Shown: positions 11,249 to 21,530, counted from the first letter of the stretch. The stretch is 64,000 bases of DNA from Megalopta genalis (GCF_051020955.1 NC_135013.1:33185302-33249301); one strand, 5' to 3'. Numbers and translations: made by a program. The notes: generated by a model not told the origin, from the letters alone.

Positions 11249-11945
11249 CAAAGAGCAGCATACTTTGTTTTGTTAGATTCTGTTGTTACATAAAATAAAA
11301 TAAAATGAACAAAAGTATTATTGCATTTAAAAAGGTGGATGCCAGGGCTTCTAATTCTAATTACACGACATCCCGAAAATTCTTTGGACCTTCCACCGTG
11401 TTTTCACCTCCTCGATCTAAATCCTAGCCGCCTTAGCAAGCGACTGTTATGTATGTACATCGTTCCTCTAAAAGAAAACCCGCTTCGTCGCGAGTCGGGG
11501 CCCAGCTCCGAGCGCGCGCAACCGGCCCATAAAACGCGCGATTGAAGGCCCAACGAGAAACGGAACCGGGTGAACGCGATTTCTGGACAAGTAGCGCGGC
11601 GCTGTCTGGCGAATTCCGAACGATTGATATTCCAATCGACGGGTCGTCGTCGGTGAGGCCGGCGGGGGACCTTGCCGCGTCTCTTTGTGTCTAGCCCGAG
11701 CGGTAAACAAATGTAAAAAGTCCATCGACACCGGCGCGCGCGCGTGTCGCGCGGTTTCTACGTCGGTCTTTGCGCGCTTATCGCGGCCGCTCGTTAATTC
11801 AATAACCTTTAATCGAGTTAACCGAGTTCTGGCTGGCCAGGAAAATCGTTTCAAGGCTCCTCGGACTTTATTGGCTGGATCGCGACCGGCCAGGCTGCGC
11901 ATCTCGCCAGGAAAGCAATGAAACGCGATGCAAATGCCAGCGATA
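11249..11945. other. Single-copy region
   Basis: The first ~60 bases (ATTCTGTTGTTACATAAAAT) are shared with 13187-13270. The CpG-rich part 11470-11930 has overlapping open frames on both strands (144 and 78 codons) without a recognisable domain. Confidence 0.5.
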
Positions 11946-13066
11946 CAGTAATGTCTCTCTAATTGACGCCCAGATTGACCACAAAAAAATGGATCATTTG
12001 GGAAGAGGAGATACGATTATTCGAGCCTTGCGGTTTATTTTTATAGTTATAAATAGTCCACGATTATTGTACAGTAATGTCTCCCTTACTGTCTCCCTTA
12101 CTCGCATTAGTGTACAGTAATGTCTGCCTTACTGTCTCCCTTACTCGCATTAGTGTACAGTAATGTCTGCCTTACTGTCTCCCTTACTCGCATTAGTGTA
12201 CAGTAATGTCTGCCTTACTGCCTCCCTTACTCGCATTACTGTACAGTAATATCTCCCTTATTGTCTCCCTTACTCGCATTACTGTACAGTAATGTCTCCC
12301 TTACTGTCTCCCTTACTCGCATTACTGTACAGAAATGTCTCCCTTACTGTCTCCCTTACTCGCATTACTGTATAGTAATGTCTCCTTTACTGTCTCCCTT
12401 ACTCACATTACTGTACAGTAATATCTCCCTTATTGTCTCCCTTACTCGCATTACTGTACAGAAATGTCTCCCTTACTGTCTCCCTTACTTGCATTATTGT
12501 ACAGTAATTTCTTCCTTACTGTCTCCCTTACTCGCATTACTGTACAGAAATGTCTCCCTTACTGTCTCCCTTACTCACATTACTGTACAGTAATATCTCC
12601 TTTATTGTCTCCCTTACTCGCATTACCGTACAGAAATGTCTCCCTTACTGTCTCCGTTACTCGCATTACTGTACAGTAATGTCTCCCTTACTGTCTCCCT
12701 TACTCGCATTACTGTATAGTAATGTCTCCCTTACTGTCTCCCTTACTTGCATTATTGTACAGTAATTTCTTCCTTACTGTCTCCCTTACTCGCATTACTG
12801 TACAGTAATGTCTCCCTTACTGTCTCCCTTACTCGCATTACTGTACAGTAATGTCTCCATAATGTCTCCCTTACTCCCATTACTGTACAATAATGTCTCC
12901 CTTACTATCTCCCTTACTCGCATTACTGTACAGAAATGTCTCCCTTACTGACGCTCAGGTTGTGTATAGAAATGGACAATTCGGGAAGAGGAGATACGAT
13001 TATTCGAACCTTGCGACTCGTTTTTATAGTTGTTGACGATCAATAACCATAAAAAACAAGCAACAA
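11946..13066. mobile_element. FB1 element split by its own 43-bp minisatellite
   Basis: A left FB1 arm starts CAGTAATGTCTCTCTAATTG at 11946 and runs to about 12068. A second FB1 arm starts near 12930 (ACAGAAATGTCTCCC) and continues through GGGAAGAGGAGATACG to about 13060. Between them lies the minisatellite of 12071-12945. The arrangement suggests that the repeated unit was cut from an FB1 terminus and amplified in place. Confidence 0.75.
12071..12945 (+). repeat. 43-bp minisatellite derived from the FB1 end
   Basis: About 20 copies of a 43-bp unit built from ACAGTAATGTCTCCCTTACT, GTCTCCCTTACTCGCATTA and CTGT. Starts at 12071, 12114 and 12157 give the period. The first 17 bases of the unit are the FB1 terminus with its TA. 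The first units read GTCTGCC and later ones GTCTCCC, so variants spread in blocks. Ser/Leu/Pro-rich frames over this array (for example 12261-12593) are artefacts. Confidence 0.95.
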
Positions 13067-13183
13067 GCAACACTTTTAACAACTTTTGAAATCTAAGCTT
13101 TGATAATATAAAAATGATTTTGGAACCGTGATATAACAATTTTAGTGGTGCCTCGAAGTCGCCACTCGAATGCAAAGGGTTAA
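13067..13183 (-). mobile_element. PB fragment, left half, minus strand
   Basis: Read on the minus strand it begins TTAACCCTTTGCATTCGAG at 13183 and continues through GTGGCGACTTCGAGGCACC into the PB interior, stopping near 13067 beside FB1 sequence. The other end is missing. Confidence 0.8.
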
Positions 13184-13280
13184 TCTCCCTCTAAGTGTCA
13201 AAGGGACTAGTTTACGGTGCAATGACCAGCGTACCTTCTTTTTTAAAATTCTGCTATTACATAAAATGAAATATTACATA
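13184..13280 (+). repeat. 97-bp insert between two head-to-head PB ends
   Basis: TTAA lies on both sides (13180-13183 and 13281-13284). The segment, with GGGACTAGTTTACGG and CTGCTATTACATAAAAT, is a diverged match to 11222-11300, beside the 300-bp duplication. The two neighbouring PB left ends point away from it. Confidence 0.65.
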
Positions 13281-13538
13281 TTAACCCTGTGCACTCGAGT
13301 GGCGACTCTGAAGCACCAGAAAAATTGTTGCATCGCGTTCCAAGATAATTTTTATATTGTCAAAGTGTAGATTTAAAAAGTTGTTAAATCTGTAACTGTT
13401 GCTCCAGTTACAGGACACGATTTCGTATGCACAACATGTACTTTGTCGTGTAAAGTGGAAATAAAAATGGAAAAGAATGGAAAGAAAGTCAGAAAAATGA
13501 TTTCAGATTTACAGTTCAAATGGCTTCGAGTGCAAAAT
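13281..13538 (+). mobile_element. piggyBac-type element (PB)
   Basis: Left end TTAACCCTGTGCACTCGAGT. Interior and right end (ATGGCTTCGAGTGCAAAA) match the copy at 61703. The right TTAA has decayed. About 258 bp with no coding capacity. Confidence 0.8.
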
Positions 13539-14460
13539 AATACTACATAAAACGAGAACCATTGACCAAGTCAGCTGCGTTTTCGTTCTCACTGAAATTA
13601 CAATTTACGTAGCCAATGCTCCCTACTTCTCACGCGCGACGAGTATACTCGTCGAGCACAGCTTAATCTCGCTTTAATCTCCGCGTAAACATCCGCAGTC
13701 CAATTATAAAATTGCTCATCGAAACTGCGAACGATCATGTTCAGCCGGTCACGATTCGAACGACACACATTTCGCACTGTTTCTTTGGCCACATCGCCGA
13801 CTTATTCAGCCGCGATGAGCTTTCTCGATCGGATCGAGATCCGAAGCCGACTAGTTCGAACCCGTTCGATCGCCTGATCTTTTCTGGAACACGCGTACTC
13901 CTTGGCTTACATAATCGTACACCGCCGGACAGAACTGCTATTACGCGATACGCGATTTTTCGACGATCGTCGAATGCGGTGCTTCGCGCGCGGAAAAACG
14001 CGAGCTCGACCCACAAGCTCGGCCGCGAAATTATCACCGTCGCTATAAATGCAAAGTCCATCGATAGCCGGCGAACGGATGCAAATTTTTCGCCGGCGTT
14101 GCTGCAGCACGCGTCGACGACGACGACGACGACGACGACACCGCGGCGATTTCAAGTTCAAGGATTACGGTAACGCAAGCAATGTTGCGTGACGGACCTC
14201 TCGAGCTCGATGCAAAGAAAAGATTGCATCATCGATTAGCATTCGGCCGGAAAAACTGTCGGAACATTTGTTGTGCTCGCGACAAATGCCCGACGTTAAG
14301 AGGTTTTCCCGGGAAAACAGATAAGCCGCACGGCGCCTATGAAATTCTTCCGAGTCGTTTCGATCAAAACTTCTGCGACAGGCCGACGTCATAGAACTGG
14401 TGACGGCATCGCCGAAAACTCGAGATTGGTGTCAACAATTGATGAGAAAGTGCACGTTTC
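13539..14460. other. Single-copy CpG-rich region
   Basis: Contains the solitary palindrome at 13637-13654 and a (GAC)n run at 14116-14139. The 153-codon frame 13712-14173 and its minus-strand counterparts are not recognisable; the Thr or Arg runs come from the GAC repeat. Confidence 0.5.
13637..13654. repeat. Solitary CGACGAGTATACTCGTCG palindrome
   Basis: Perfect 18-bp palindrome. On the minus strand its flanks are AGCTGTGCT before and CGCGT after. These are the borders of the long palindrome array at 29068-29897, so this site looks like the single-unit form of that locus. Confidence 0.85.
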
Positions 14461-14775
14461 GAGAACAAAAGTGTTCGTTCCTCAAAAATTGTACGCTCCA
14501 AACATTTCTTCTTTTCATTAGATTTCTGCAGGTATTTGCAGTATTGCGAAATAAAGTATTCTGTAAGTATTGTAAAAAGTAATTATGCACCGAAAGTGCA
14601 ATAATTTCGGCTATTTTGAGAACAAAAGTGTTCGTTCCTCAAAAATTGTACGCTCCAAACATATCTTCTTTTCATTAGATTTCTGCAGGTATTTGCAGTA
14701 TTGTGAAATAAAGTATTCTGTAAGTATTGTAAAAAGAAATTATGCACCGAAAGTGCATAATTTCGGCTATCGAAT
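14461..14775 (+). repeat. 157-bp tandem duplication (two copies)
   Basis: GAGAACAAAAGTGTTCG occurs at 14461 and 14618 and the copies stay almost identical through GCACCGAAAGTGCA. Each unit includes that short hairpin (GCACC/GGTGC-like). No coding frame is preserved. Confidence 0.9.
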
Positions 14776-14874
14776 GGTATCGGAACGAATATTACAGCGC
14801 GAGCACAACGTCTCCGAAAGAATGAACACGCGTTTTCGTTGGTCTGCGATAATCAGAATTTTGTTAAGGTTGTA

Positions 14875-15445
14875 CAGTAATGTCTCCCTAATTGTGCAGT
14901 AAAATGGACAATTTGGGAAGAGGAGATACGATTATTCGAGCCTTGCAGCTCGTTTTTACAGGGTGTCCCAAAAATGTCTCGTAATCCGAAAGTGGCGGGT
15001 TCCTCGGCTCGTTTGAAGCAACTTCTTCCTTTACAAAAATTTTCTCCGAGGCACCGTTAACGAGTTATTAACGAAAAACAGTGACCAATGAGAGGCGAGC
15101 TCGGCTGGCGCGAGGCGACCGAGCCAATGGGCGGAACTGGACTTCGCGCGCTGGTTGGCTGGGCCGCCTCGCGTCAGCCGTACTCGATTCTTATTGGTCA
15201 CTGTTTTTCGTTGATAACCCGTTAACGGCTCCCCGGAGAACATTTTTGTAAAGGAAGAAGTTGCTTCAAATGATCCGAGGAACCCGCCATTTCCGGAGTG
15301 CGAGACATTTTTGGCACACCCTGTACAATTGTTGACAATCAGTGACTATCAAAAATAAACCACAAGGCTCGAATAATCGTATCTCCTCTTCCCAAATTGT
15401 CCATTTTTGTGCACTACGTGAGCGTCAATTAGGAAGACTTTACTG
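14875..15445. mobile_element. FB1 element carrying a nested FB2
   Basis: Left arm CAGTAATGTCTCCCTAATTG (14875) and right arm ending GAAGACTTTACTG (15445) are flanked by TA. The arms hold GGACAATTTGGGAAGAGGAG and its complement. The centre is interrupted by FB2 at 14959-15323. Removing FB2 and one TA restores TTTTTACAATTGTTGACAAT, which is close to the intact FB1 centre at 48992-49010. Confidence 0.9.
14959..15323 (+). mobile_element. FB2 palindromic element nested in FB1
   Basis: Ends CAGGGTGTCCCAAAAATGTC and a complementary CATTTTTGGCACACCCTG enclose 365 bp, with TA outside both (14957-14958, 15324-15325). The arms pair almost throughout, including GTTAACGAGTTATTAACG with GTTGATAACCCGTTAACG. 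CCAAT boxes occur at GTGACCAATGAG and GAGCCAATGGGCGG. The 70-codon minus-strand frame 15031-15243 recurs in other FB2 copies and only reflects the element. TA flanks suggest a Tc1/mariner-like mode of insertion; the superfamily is not proven. Confidence 0.9.
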
Positions 15446-16469
15446 TACATCGAAATTTCTTCGATAAAAGCGAAACGAATGAGAGAGCAATTATCGAGAA
15501 TAATATCGTTCGAGTTTCGCGGAGAGATTTTCGAAATTAATTCACGCACATTCTTGTGCACGCGCGCGAATCGAAAGAACATCGGTCGCATGAAGGATCG
15601 GAAGAAGATGATTTACGTGGATATACGCGCAAAAAAGACGCGTCGTCGGAGCAAATACATGCCGCGCGATTCCTGGGGCCGGCCGATATGAATCAACAAG
15701 TGGAACGAAAAAGAAGGACGCCCATACCATAAGGAAGCAAAAGTTGAAGGAACTTGAAGAAGCCACGGACTCGTCCAGTAATGGCGTTCTCCGCTCCCGA
15801 AGGCCGTTCACCAGGTTCGAACTTCTCCCTTTGCGAAGCTCCTTCCGGAGGGAGTGACAAAGGAGAGAGCGGGAGGGGAGGGGGACGGGAGGGAGAGTCG
15901 AGGATCCAAGGACGCGGCCATTAATTTTCTAGCGAGCACGTGACACGCGTTTAATCGGCCAGGATCACCGTGGATCCCACGAATGAACTTTCGTACCGGT
16001 TCGCCGAGCGCGACTTCTTTTTTATCGAAACAACGCGAACAAAAAAAGATACTGAATTTTTACCGCACGTTCGTTCGAATGAGATGGAAACAGTGCAGGT
16101 GATAGAGATTCCACCGAACTCCGAAGAAGTCAATGTATACGCGCGGTTGAACCGACGACGACGACGAACTCGATCGGAAACTGGAAAATGTTGTAAACGA
16201 CAGTCGTTATTTTGCAAACGTGAAAACCGTTGAACGGTAATCTTGCCGCGGCAGACTAAACAATCGCGAGATCAAGCCGGCCGCGACGCGACGATGAAAA
16301 ACATCGCGTTGCGAAGTTCCGAGCAGCGTTCAGTTTACCGTGAAAAGAACCAGAGATCCCCGAAAAAAATCGCGAACGCGGCAGACTAAATTTCTGGAAA
16401 ATCGGCTAATTTACGAGAATCTTCGAGCGGCCAAACGTAAACAACGTGTCGATGACGAAACGTCGATTA
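15446..16469. other. Single-copy region with a G-quadruplex motif
   Basis: Plus-strand 15871-15893 has G runs of 3, 4, 5, 3 and 3 separated by one or two bases, inside a purine-rich block 15846-15902. This fits the intramolecular G-quadruplex pattern. Open frames on both strands (15542-15811, 15951-16217) show no domain. Confidence 0.6.
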
Positions 16470-17455
16470 CAGTAAAGTCTCCCTAATTGACGCTCGGATA
16501 GTGCAGAAAAATGGACAATTTGGGAGGAGGAGATACGATTATTCGAGCCTTGCGGTTTATTTTTTATAGTTACCGATTGCCAATAATTATAAAGGCTCGA
16601 ATAATCGTGTCTCCTCTTCCCAAATTGTCCATTTTTGTGCACAATCTGAGCGTCAGCTACGGAGACGTTACTGTACAGTAATGTCTCCCTAATTGACGCT
16701 CGGATAGTGCAGAAAAATGGAAAATTTGGGAGGAGGAGATACGATTATTTGAGCCTTGCGGTTTATTTTTTATAGTTACCGATTGCCAATAATTATAAAG
16801 GCTCGAATAATCGTGTCTCCTCTTCCCAAATTGTCCATTTTTGTGCACAATCTGAGCGTCAGTTACGAAGGCGTTACTGTACAGTAATGTCTCTCTAATT
16901 GACGCTCAGATTGTCCACAATTTTGGAGGAGGAGATACGATTATTAGAGCCTTACGGTTTATTTTTTATAATTACCGATTGCCAATAATTATAAAGGCTC
17001 GAATAATCGTGTCTCCTCTTCCCAAATTGTCCATTTTTGTGCACAATCTGAGCGTCAGTTACGGAGGCGTTACTGTACAGTAATGTCTCTCTAATTGACG
17101 CTCAAATTGTCCACAATTTGGGAGGAGGAGACACGATTATTCGAGCCTTGCGGTTTATTTTTTATAATTACCGATTGCCAATAATTATAAAGGCTCGAAT
17201 AATCGTGTCTCCTCTTCCCAAATTGTCCATTTTTGTGCACAATCTGAGCGTCAGTTACGGAGGCGTTACTGTACAGTAATGTCTCTCTAATTGACGCTCA
17301 AATTGTCCACAATTTGGGAGGAGGAGATACGATTATTAGAGCCTTACGGTTTATTTTTTATAGTTACCGATTGTCAACAATTATAAAAACAAGCTGCAAT
17401 GCTCGAATAATCGTATCTCCTCTTGCCAAATTATCTATCTTACTGCACAATTTGG
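16470..17455 (+). mobile_element. Tandem array of five FB1 elements
   Basis: CAG(TAA) starts at 16470, 16676, 16882, 17078 and 17274, giving periods of 206, 206, 196 and 196 bp. Each unit is a complete foldback FB1 whose last ...ACTG is followed directly by TACAG of the next, so neighbours share one TA. The third to fifth units share a 10-bp deletion in the left arm, showing that they were copied from one another. The last unit decays near 17455. Confidence 0.9.
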
Positions 17456-18457
17456 TAGTTTCTTCTCTTGCGATTCTCTTCGCTTGTTTCGTACGTTTTA
17501 TAATATGTTTTCCGGTTCGTTGCACCGTTCGCTTGGAAATTTCTCTCTATAATTTCCGGCAGTGTAAACGAAATCTAATTCGATTTATCTGCAGGAATGA
17601 TCAAAGAAATATGCTGGTTACGTTAACGCGAGACAAAAAAGGTGGGGGGAATAATTATGCAATCGCAGGCAATAGATCGAAGCGTGATAAAAAGTATTGT
17701 CTAAAAAGGATAGTGGAAAAAGTAGATCGTAATTTAGTGAATATCGATAATAACGAGCTTTTCTATGTGAACGGAAAAACTGTGAATAATTCGATTATCA
17801 TGTGGATATTCATTTTTCCGAGAATGCATTAATAAATTATAGAACGAAAATTATTAAGTTAAGTTATAAGGGTTTGATTCCTTTTGCATTAAAATTATAC
17901 TTTCGACTTTCAGTCAATTTTTAGTATAGGTTGATTTTATATTTCATTTGATTGATTTTTATTATTTTAAGTTAATATTATGTGCGATTGCATTTTACAG
18001 AGCGTTTAATGCATCCTTCGTTAAACACGTATTAACTTCTTCGACTTACAGCTTTTTCTGCTTTCGTTTGTACTGTTCTGTTATGAATTATGTGATGAAC
18101 GAAGGCTTACTTATTACATACAATTATTATATATATAGATATAATTATTACATTATATATAATATATTATTATATTATTTTACTATATGTAATATATATT
18201 ACATTATTTTATTATATGTAATATATTACATTATTATATTATATACAACAATTATTATTATATATAATTATTCGCAGGGTGAAATTATTGGTTCAAATAA
18301 AAACTTGTCTCGTTAAATTACAACGAAGCTATCATTTAAGATCCGAGAATGACTCTTATCTATGTTTCTATTAAATTTAAACGTATTTTTGCCTTTAAAT
18401 TGCTACCTTTCTTACGTCATACCTATCACTTGACACGTACAATGTTAGCAGACCGTC
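17456..18457. other. Single-copy AT-rich region
   Basis: AT microsatellite-like sequence (TATATAATATATTA) lies at 18119-18266. The 172-codon frame 17314-17832 starts within the FB1 array and has no recognisable domain. Confidence 0.5.
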
Positions 18458-18616
18458 GCCTATAATTTAAACAAAAAAAAGCAGATCGCTTTTAGCGAAA
18501 TTCGACCGGCGCCTATAATTTAAACAAAAAAAAGCAGATCGCTTTTAGCGAAGTTTGACCGCCGCCTATAATTTAAAAAAGAAAAACCAGATCGCTTTTA
18601 GCGAAATTCGACCGCC
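18458..18616 (+). repeat. 53-bp tandem repeat, three copies
   Basis: GCCTATAATTTAAA starts at 18458, 18511 and 18564. Each unit includes the short palindromic stretch CGCTTTTAGCG. Copies differ at a few sites. Confidence 0.9.
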
Positions 18617-19408
18617 CTGGTTCTCTAGATCCGCGCCTACAATCGATCTGTAAATTATAGCGCAAACCATTTACCAATATCGTCGGGCGAACGTAAATAA
18701 TTCTCGCGCGGGTCTGATCGCGTCCACGCGTGTTGGTCGTGTAGTCCTGGGTCTAAAGATCGCCCAGCTCGAACAGGTTAATTCTGAAATGCCGCATGTA
18801 TTTTCTGCTCGAACGCAGAAACGCACCGCGTCGGTCGCGCCGCGGCGGTCGCGCGACGTTTCCACGTAGAAGTCCGCGCGTAAAACCGCGGATTAAGGCA
18901 CTGCGAAATTTTCACGGAAACATCAATTGTCCGGCTTCCGTGGAAAACGTGAAATATACACGCGGCGCGACGTCTTCCTTGATCTTTATCCGTGTAAACT
19001 CCGAGAAACGCTTCACGCGCCGCGGCCTTGCAGTTTCAACAAACGGACCGAAAGGTCAAAAAACTTTCGAGCACGCTGTCGCAACATAGATTTCGCGAAT
19101 CTCGTCACGCTGACCTCATCCGCCGCTTTATCTATCGGCGGCTTCCACGGCGCTCGGAAACTCGGGCAATGTTTAATCGTGTTCTTAATAACGACAAGAA
19201 TTTTATTCGGTGAACAAGAAATTATTTTGTAACGTGATAGACTGAATTATTTCGAATTTACCTGCACCTTTTTACTGTACTTTTTACTGTACCTTTTACT
19301 GTACTTTTTACTGTACTTTTTTTTCTGTATCATTTTACAGAACGGAGATTTCGAGGAACGGACGTGTTTCAACTGGATTTTAATTGACACATAGACTGTT
19401 CATTAACG
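18617..19408. other. Single-copy CpG-rich region, then short repeats
   Basis: 18660-19130 is CpG-rich without a supported gene. At 19262-19325 there are four copies of TTTTTACTGTAC. From about 19359 to 19408 runs a diverged direct copy of the inner arm of the following inverted repeat (GGATTTTAATTGACACATAG). Confidence 0.5.
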
Positions 19409-19706
19409 TTACTGGATAGCGATTATTCGAAGAAACGAACATTTGGAACTTGATTTTAATCGACACATATACTGTTCGTTAACGTGAAAATTTGATTCGA
19501 TCTTCACACTCGAATGTTCGATTAATTTTTACTCGTTTTAATCTGTAACGTTACTGGACGTCGCTTCACTTAAAGTAAAACGCGTAAAAATTAACAAAAA
19601 TTCGAGTGTGAAGATCGAATCAAATTTTCACGTTAACGAACAGTATATGTGTCGATTAAAATCAAGTTCCAAATGTTCGTTTCTTCGAATAATCGCTATC
19701 CAGTAA
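19409..19706. repeat. Perfect 107-bp inverted repeat with 84-bp spacer
   Basis: Arm 19409-19515 (starting TTACTGGATAGCGATTATTC) is the exact reverse complement of 19600-19706. The spacer also pairs in part (ATTAATTTTTACTCGTTTTA with TAAAACGCGTAAAAATTAAC), so a transcript could form a hairpin of about 130 bp. Outer bases read TA-CTGGATAGCG ... CGCTATCCAG-TA, as in a TA-flanked foldback transposon of 292 bp (19412-19703). No other copy is present in the window. Zero mismatches mean recent origin or gene conversion. Confidence 0.95.
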
Positions 19707-20086
19707 AATAAACCAAACGGAATTTACTCATTTTATTTATTTTCCATGAAACGAACATCTTCGGTGATAACCATAAATCGGCACCGGACACGATCGTTCC
19801 AAAAAAAAGAAAAAACGTCGCCCGAAGCAATACATATCTCCTCGCCGTTTAATTTCATAATTATTTTCGAAGCCGCATTCAACGCTTCGCCGATGAAATA
19901 CCGCAGAGCATCGTCGCGTAACCGTAACCGCTTCGCGCATTCCTCGCTATTTTCGTTTCGAAAACCGCCGTAAGAACGTCCTTTTAACTTCCTGTTCACG
20001 TTATAAGCCGCGTGTCTTTTAAAGCCGAACGTTAAAACGCGATGCGCGGAAAGTTTCAAGTAAAAATTAACGAGCCACGCATTATA
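19707..20086. other. Single-copy sequence
   Basis: A 138-codon minus-strand frame (19733-20149) runs into the FB2 element and has no recognisable domain. Nothing else was seen. Confidence 0.45.
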
Positions 20087-20451
20087 CAGGGTGTCGTAAA
20101 AATGTCTCGCACTCCGGAAATGGCGGATTCCTCGGATCATTTGAAGCAACTTCTTCCTTTACGAAAATTTTCTCCGAGGCACCGTTAACGAGTTATCAAC
20201 GAAAAACAGTGACCAATAAGAATCGAGTACGGCTGACGCGAGGCGGCCCAGCCAACCAGCGCGCGAAGCCCGGTTCCGCTCATTGGCTCGGTCGCCTCGC
20301 GCCAGCCGAGCTCGCCTCTCATTGGTCACGGTTTTTCGTTAATAACTCGTTAACGGTGCCTCGGAGAACATTTTTGCAAAGGAAAAAGTTGCTTCAAACG
20401 ACCCGAGGAACCCGCCACTTTCGTATTACGAGACATTTTTGGGACACCCTG
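20087..20451 (-). mobile_element. FB2 palindromic element
   Basis: Left end CAGGGTGTCGTAAAAATGTC and right end ATTTTTGGGACACCCTG bound 365 bp. TA precedes it, while TC follows, so the right flank has mutated. The interior runs in the opposite orientation to the copies at 14959 and 47302. The plus-strand frame 20209-20667 begins inside it and is an FB2 artefact. Confidence 0.95.
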
Positions 20452-21263
20452 TCTCCGATTGCCGTTGGCACGAGAAAAGAAGCTTCAATACGCCGGCGCA
20501 CGTTTCTCGCAACGCGGAGAATCAGTCGGCGGGCGGTCGGCGATCGCGAAAAACGTCTCGCAAGAAAAGACGCGAACCGTCTTCGCGCGGCCGTCAGCTT
20601 TGGACAGCGGGCCGCGTCGGGCGGATCAGCACCCTTCGTAAAACCGACGAAGCTTGTTTCCCGGTAACCGAGCGCTTTCTGTATACACAGATTCCGCGAT
20701 AAATTTCACGGAACGTCGTTATTTCACGTTAGTCGCGTGTGCCCGCTCGATTTCCATTGCGCTCGTTTACCGGCGCGCGGCGCGCCGGCAAGAAACAGGT
20801 TCTAATCTTTGGAACCTTTCCAAGAAAGGTGGCTCCTTTCCGCCGCGTTTTCTGCTCCCCTTTTCATGCGGCCTCTCCTTTAGTTTCGCGGGCCCGGGCT
20901 CCTACGTCTAGCAGCCCACTCTCTTCTTTGTCCCTGCCACGCACGGTGGTTCTACTGCCTCTATTTATTTATGCGCTTCTTGTTTCCTCGCCCCGGGATG
21001 CTTCTGCCGTATACAGCCGCGCCGCGCCGCGCCGCGCGCGGATGGATCCTTTTCTTTCTTTCCACGATCCGAGATCTTCCCCCGATCGCGTCCGTCCCGC
21101 GCCGCCGTTCTATCCTTTTTCGAAGACGCTTTTAGACACAACGACTATATTTAGAGACGCGACGCGCGATTCGCTTCGGATCGCTGGACGCCGCTCGCTC
21201 ATTGTCCTCGCGGATCTCGGAAAGCGATCGAACCAGCAGACATCTCGTTGCGATTTCTGCTAG
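20452..21263. other. GC- and CpG-rich single-copy region
   Basis: Contains a GCCGC/CGCGC tract at 21017-21041 and pyrimidine-rich DNA at 20820-21000. Frames of 152-174 codons (20209-20667, 20739-21263) are Arg/Ser/Pro-rich and resemble translated CpG-rich noncoding DNA. A CpG island at a distant promoter is possible but unsupported. Confidence 0.45.
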
Positions 21264-21530
21264 GGCGAGTGTGGGTATTATTGCGGTTTCAAGGGGTACT
21301 TTGACGGGGAAGATCTTTTATTATTAAGACTAGATTAGATGAAGAGCTTTTGCGCCGGAAAAATTGACGACGCGAGATATATGTATTGTTCTTGAACTTG
21401 AACCTTTCTTTTACTTTTCTCAAAATATTGGATCTTCGAAAGCACAGATTTCATTGGAAAGCGTAATGCGAAGGAAGCACGTGTGTGCACGTATTACCGC
21501 GGTTATGTATCTATTACTGCGAGCTAGATG
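21264..21530 (+). mobile_element. TIR-X fragment, diverged
   Basis: GGGCGAGTGTGGGTATTATT matches the TIR-X left end. The later part (TTCGAAAGCACAGATTTCAT) matches the TIR-X block at 42425-42460 and 57330-57365. The sequence then passes into CGTATTACCGCGG and TATCTATTACTGCGAGC, which links to the FB1 array. The 22331-22440 segment repeats its second half. Confidence 0.65.

Noticed and set aside
20209..20667. 152-codon frame with relatives at 15031-15243
   Set aside because: The shared part is the FB2 transposon read through; such frames appear wherever FB2 is inserted.
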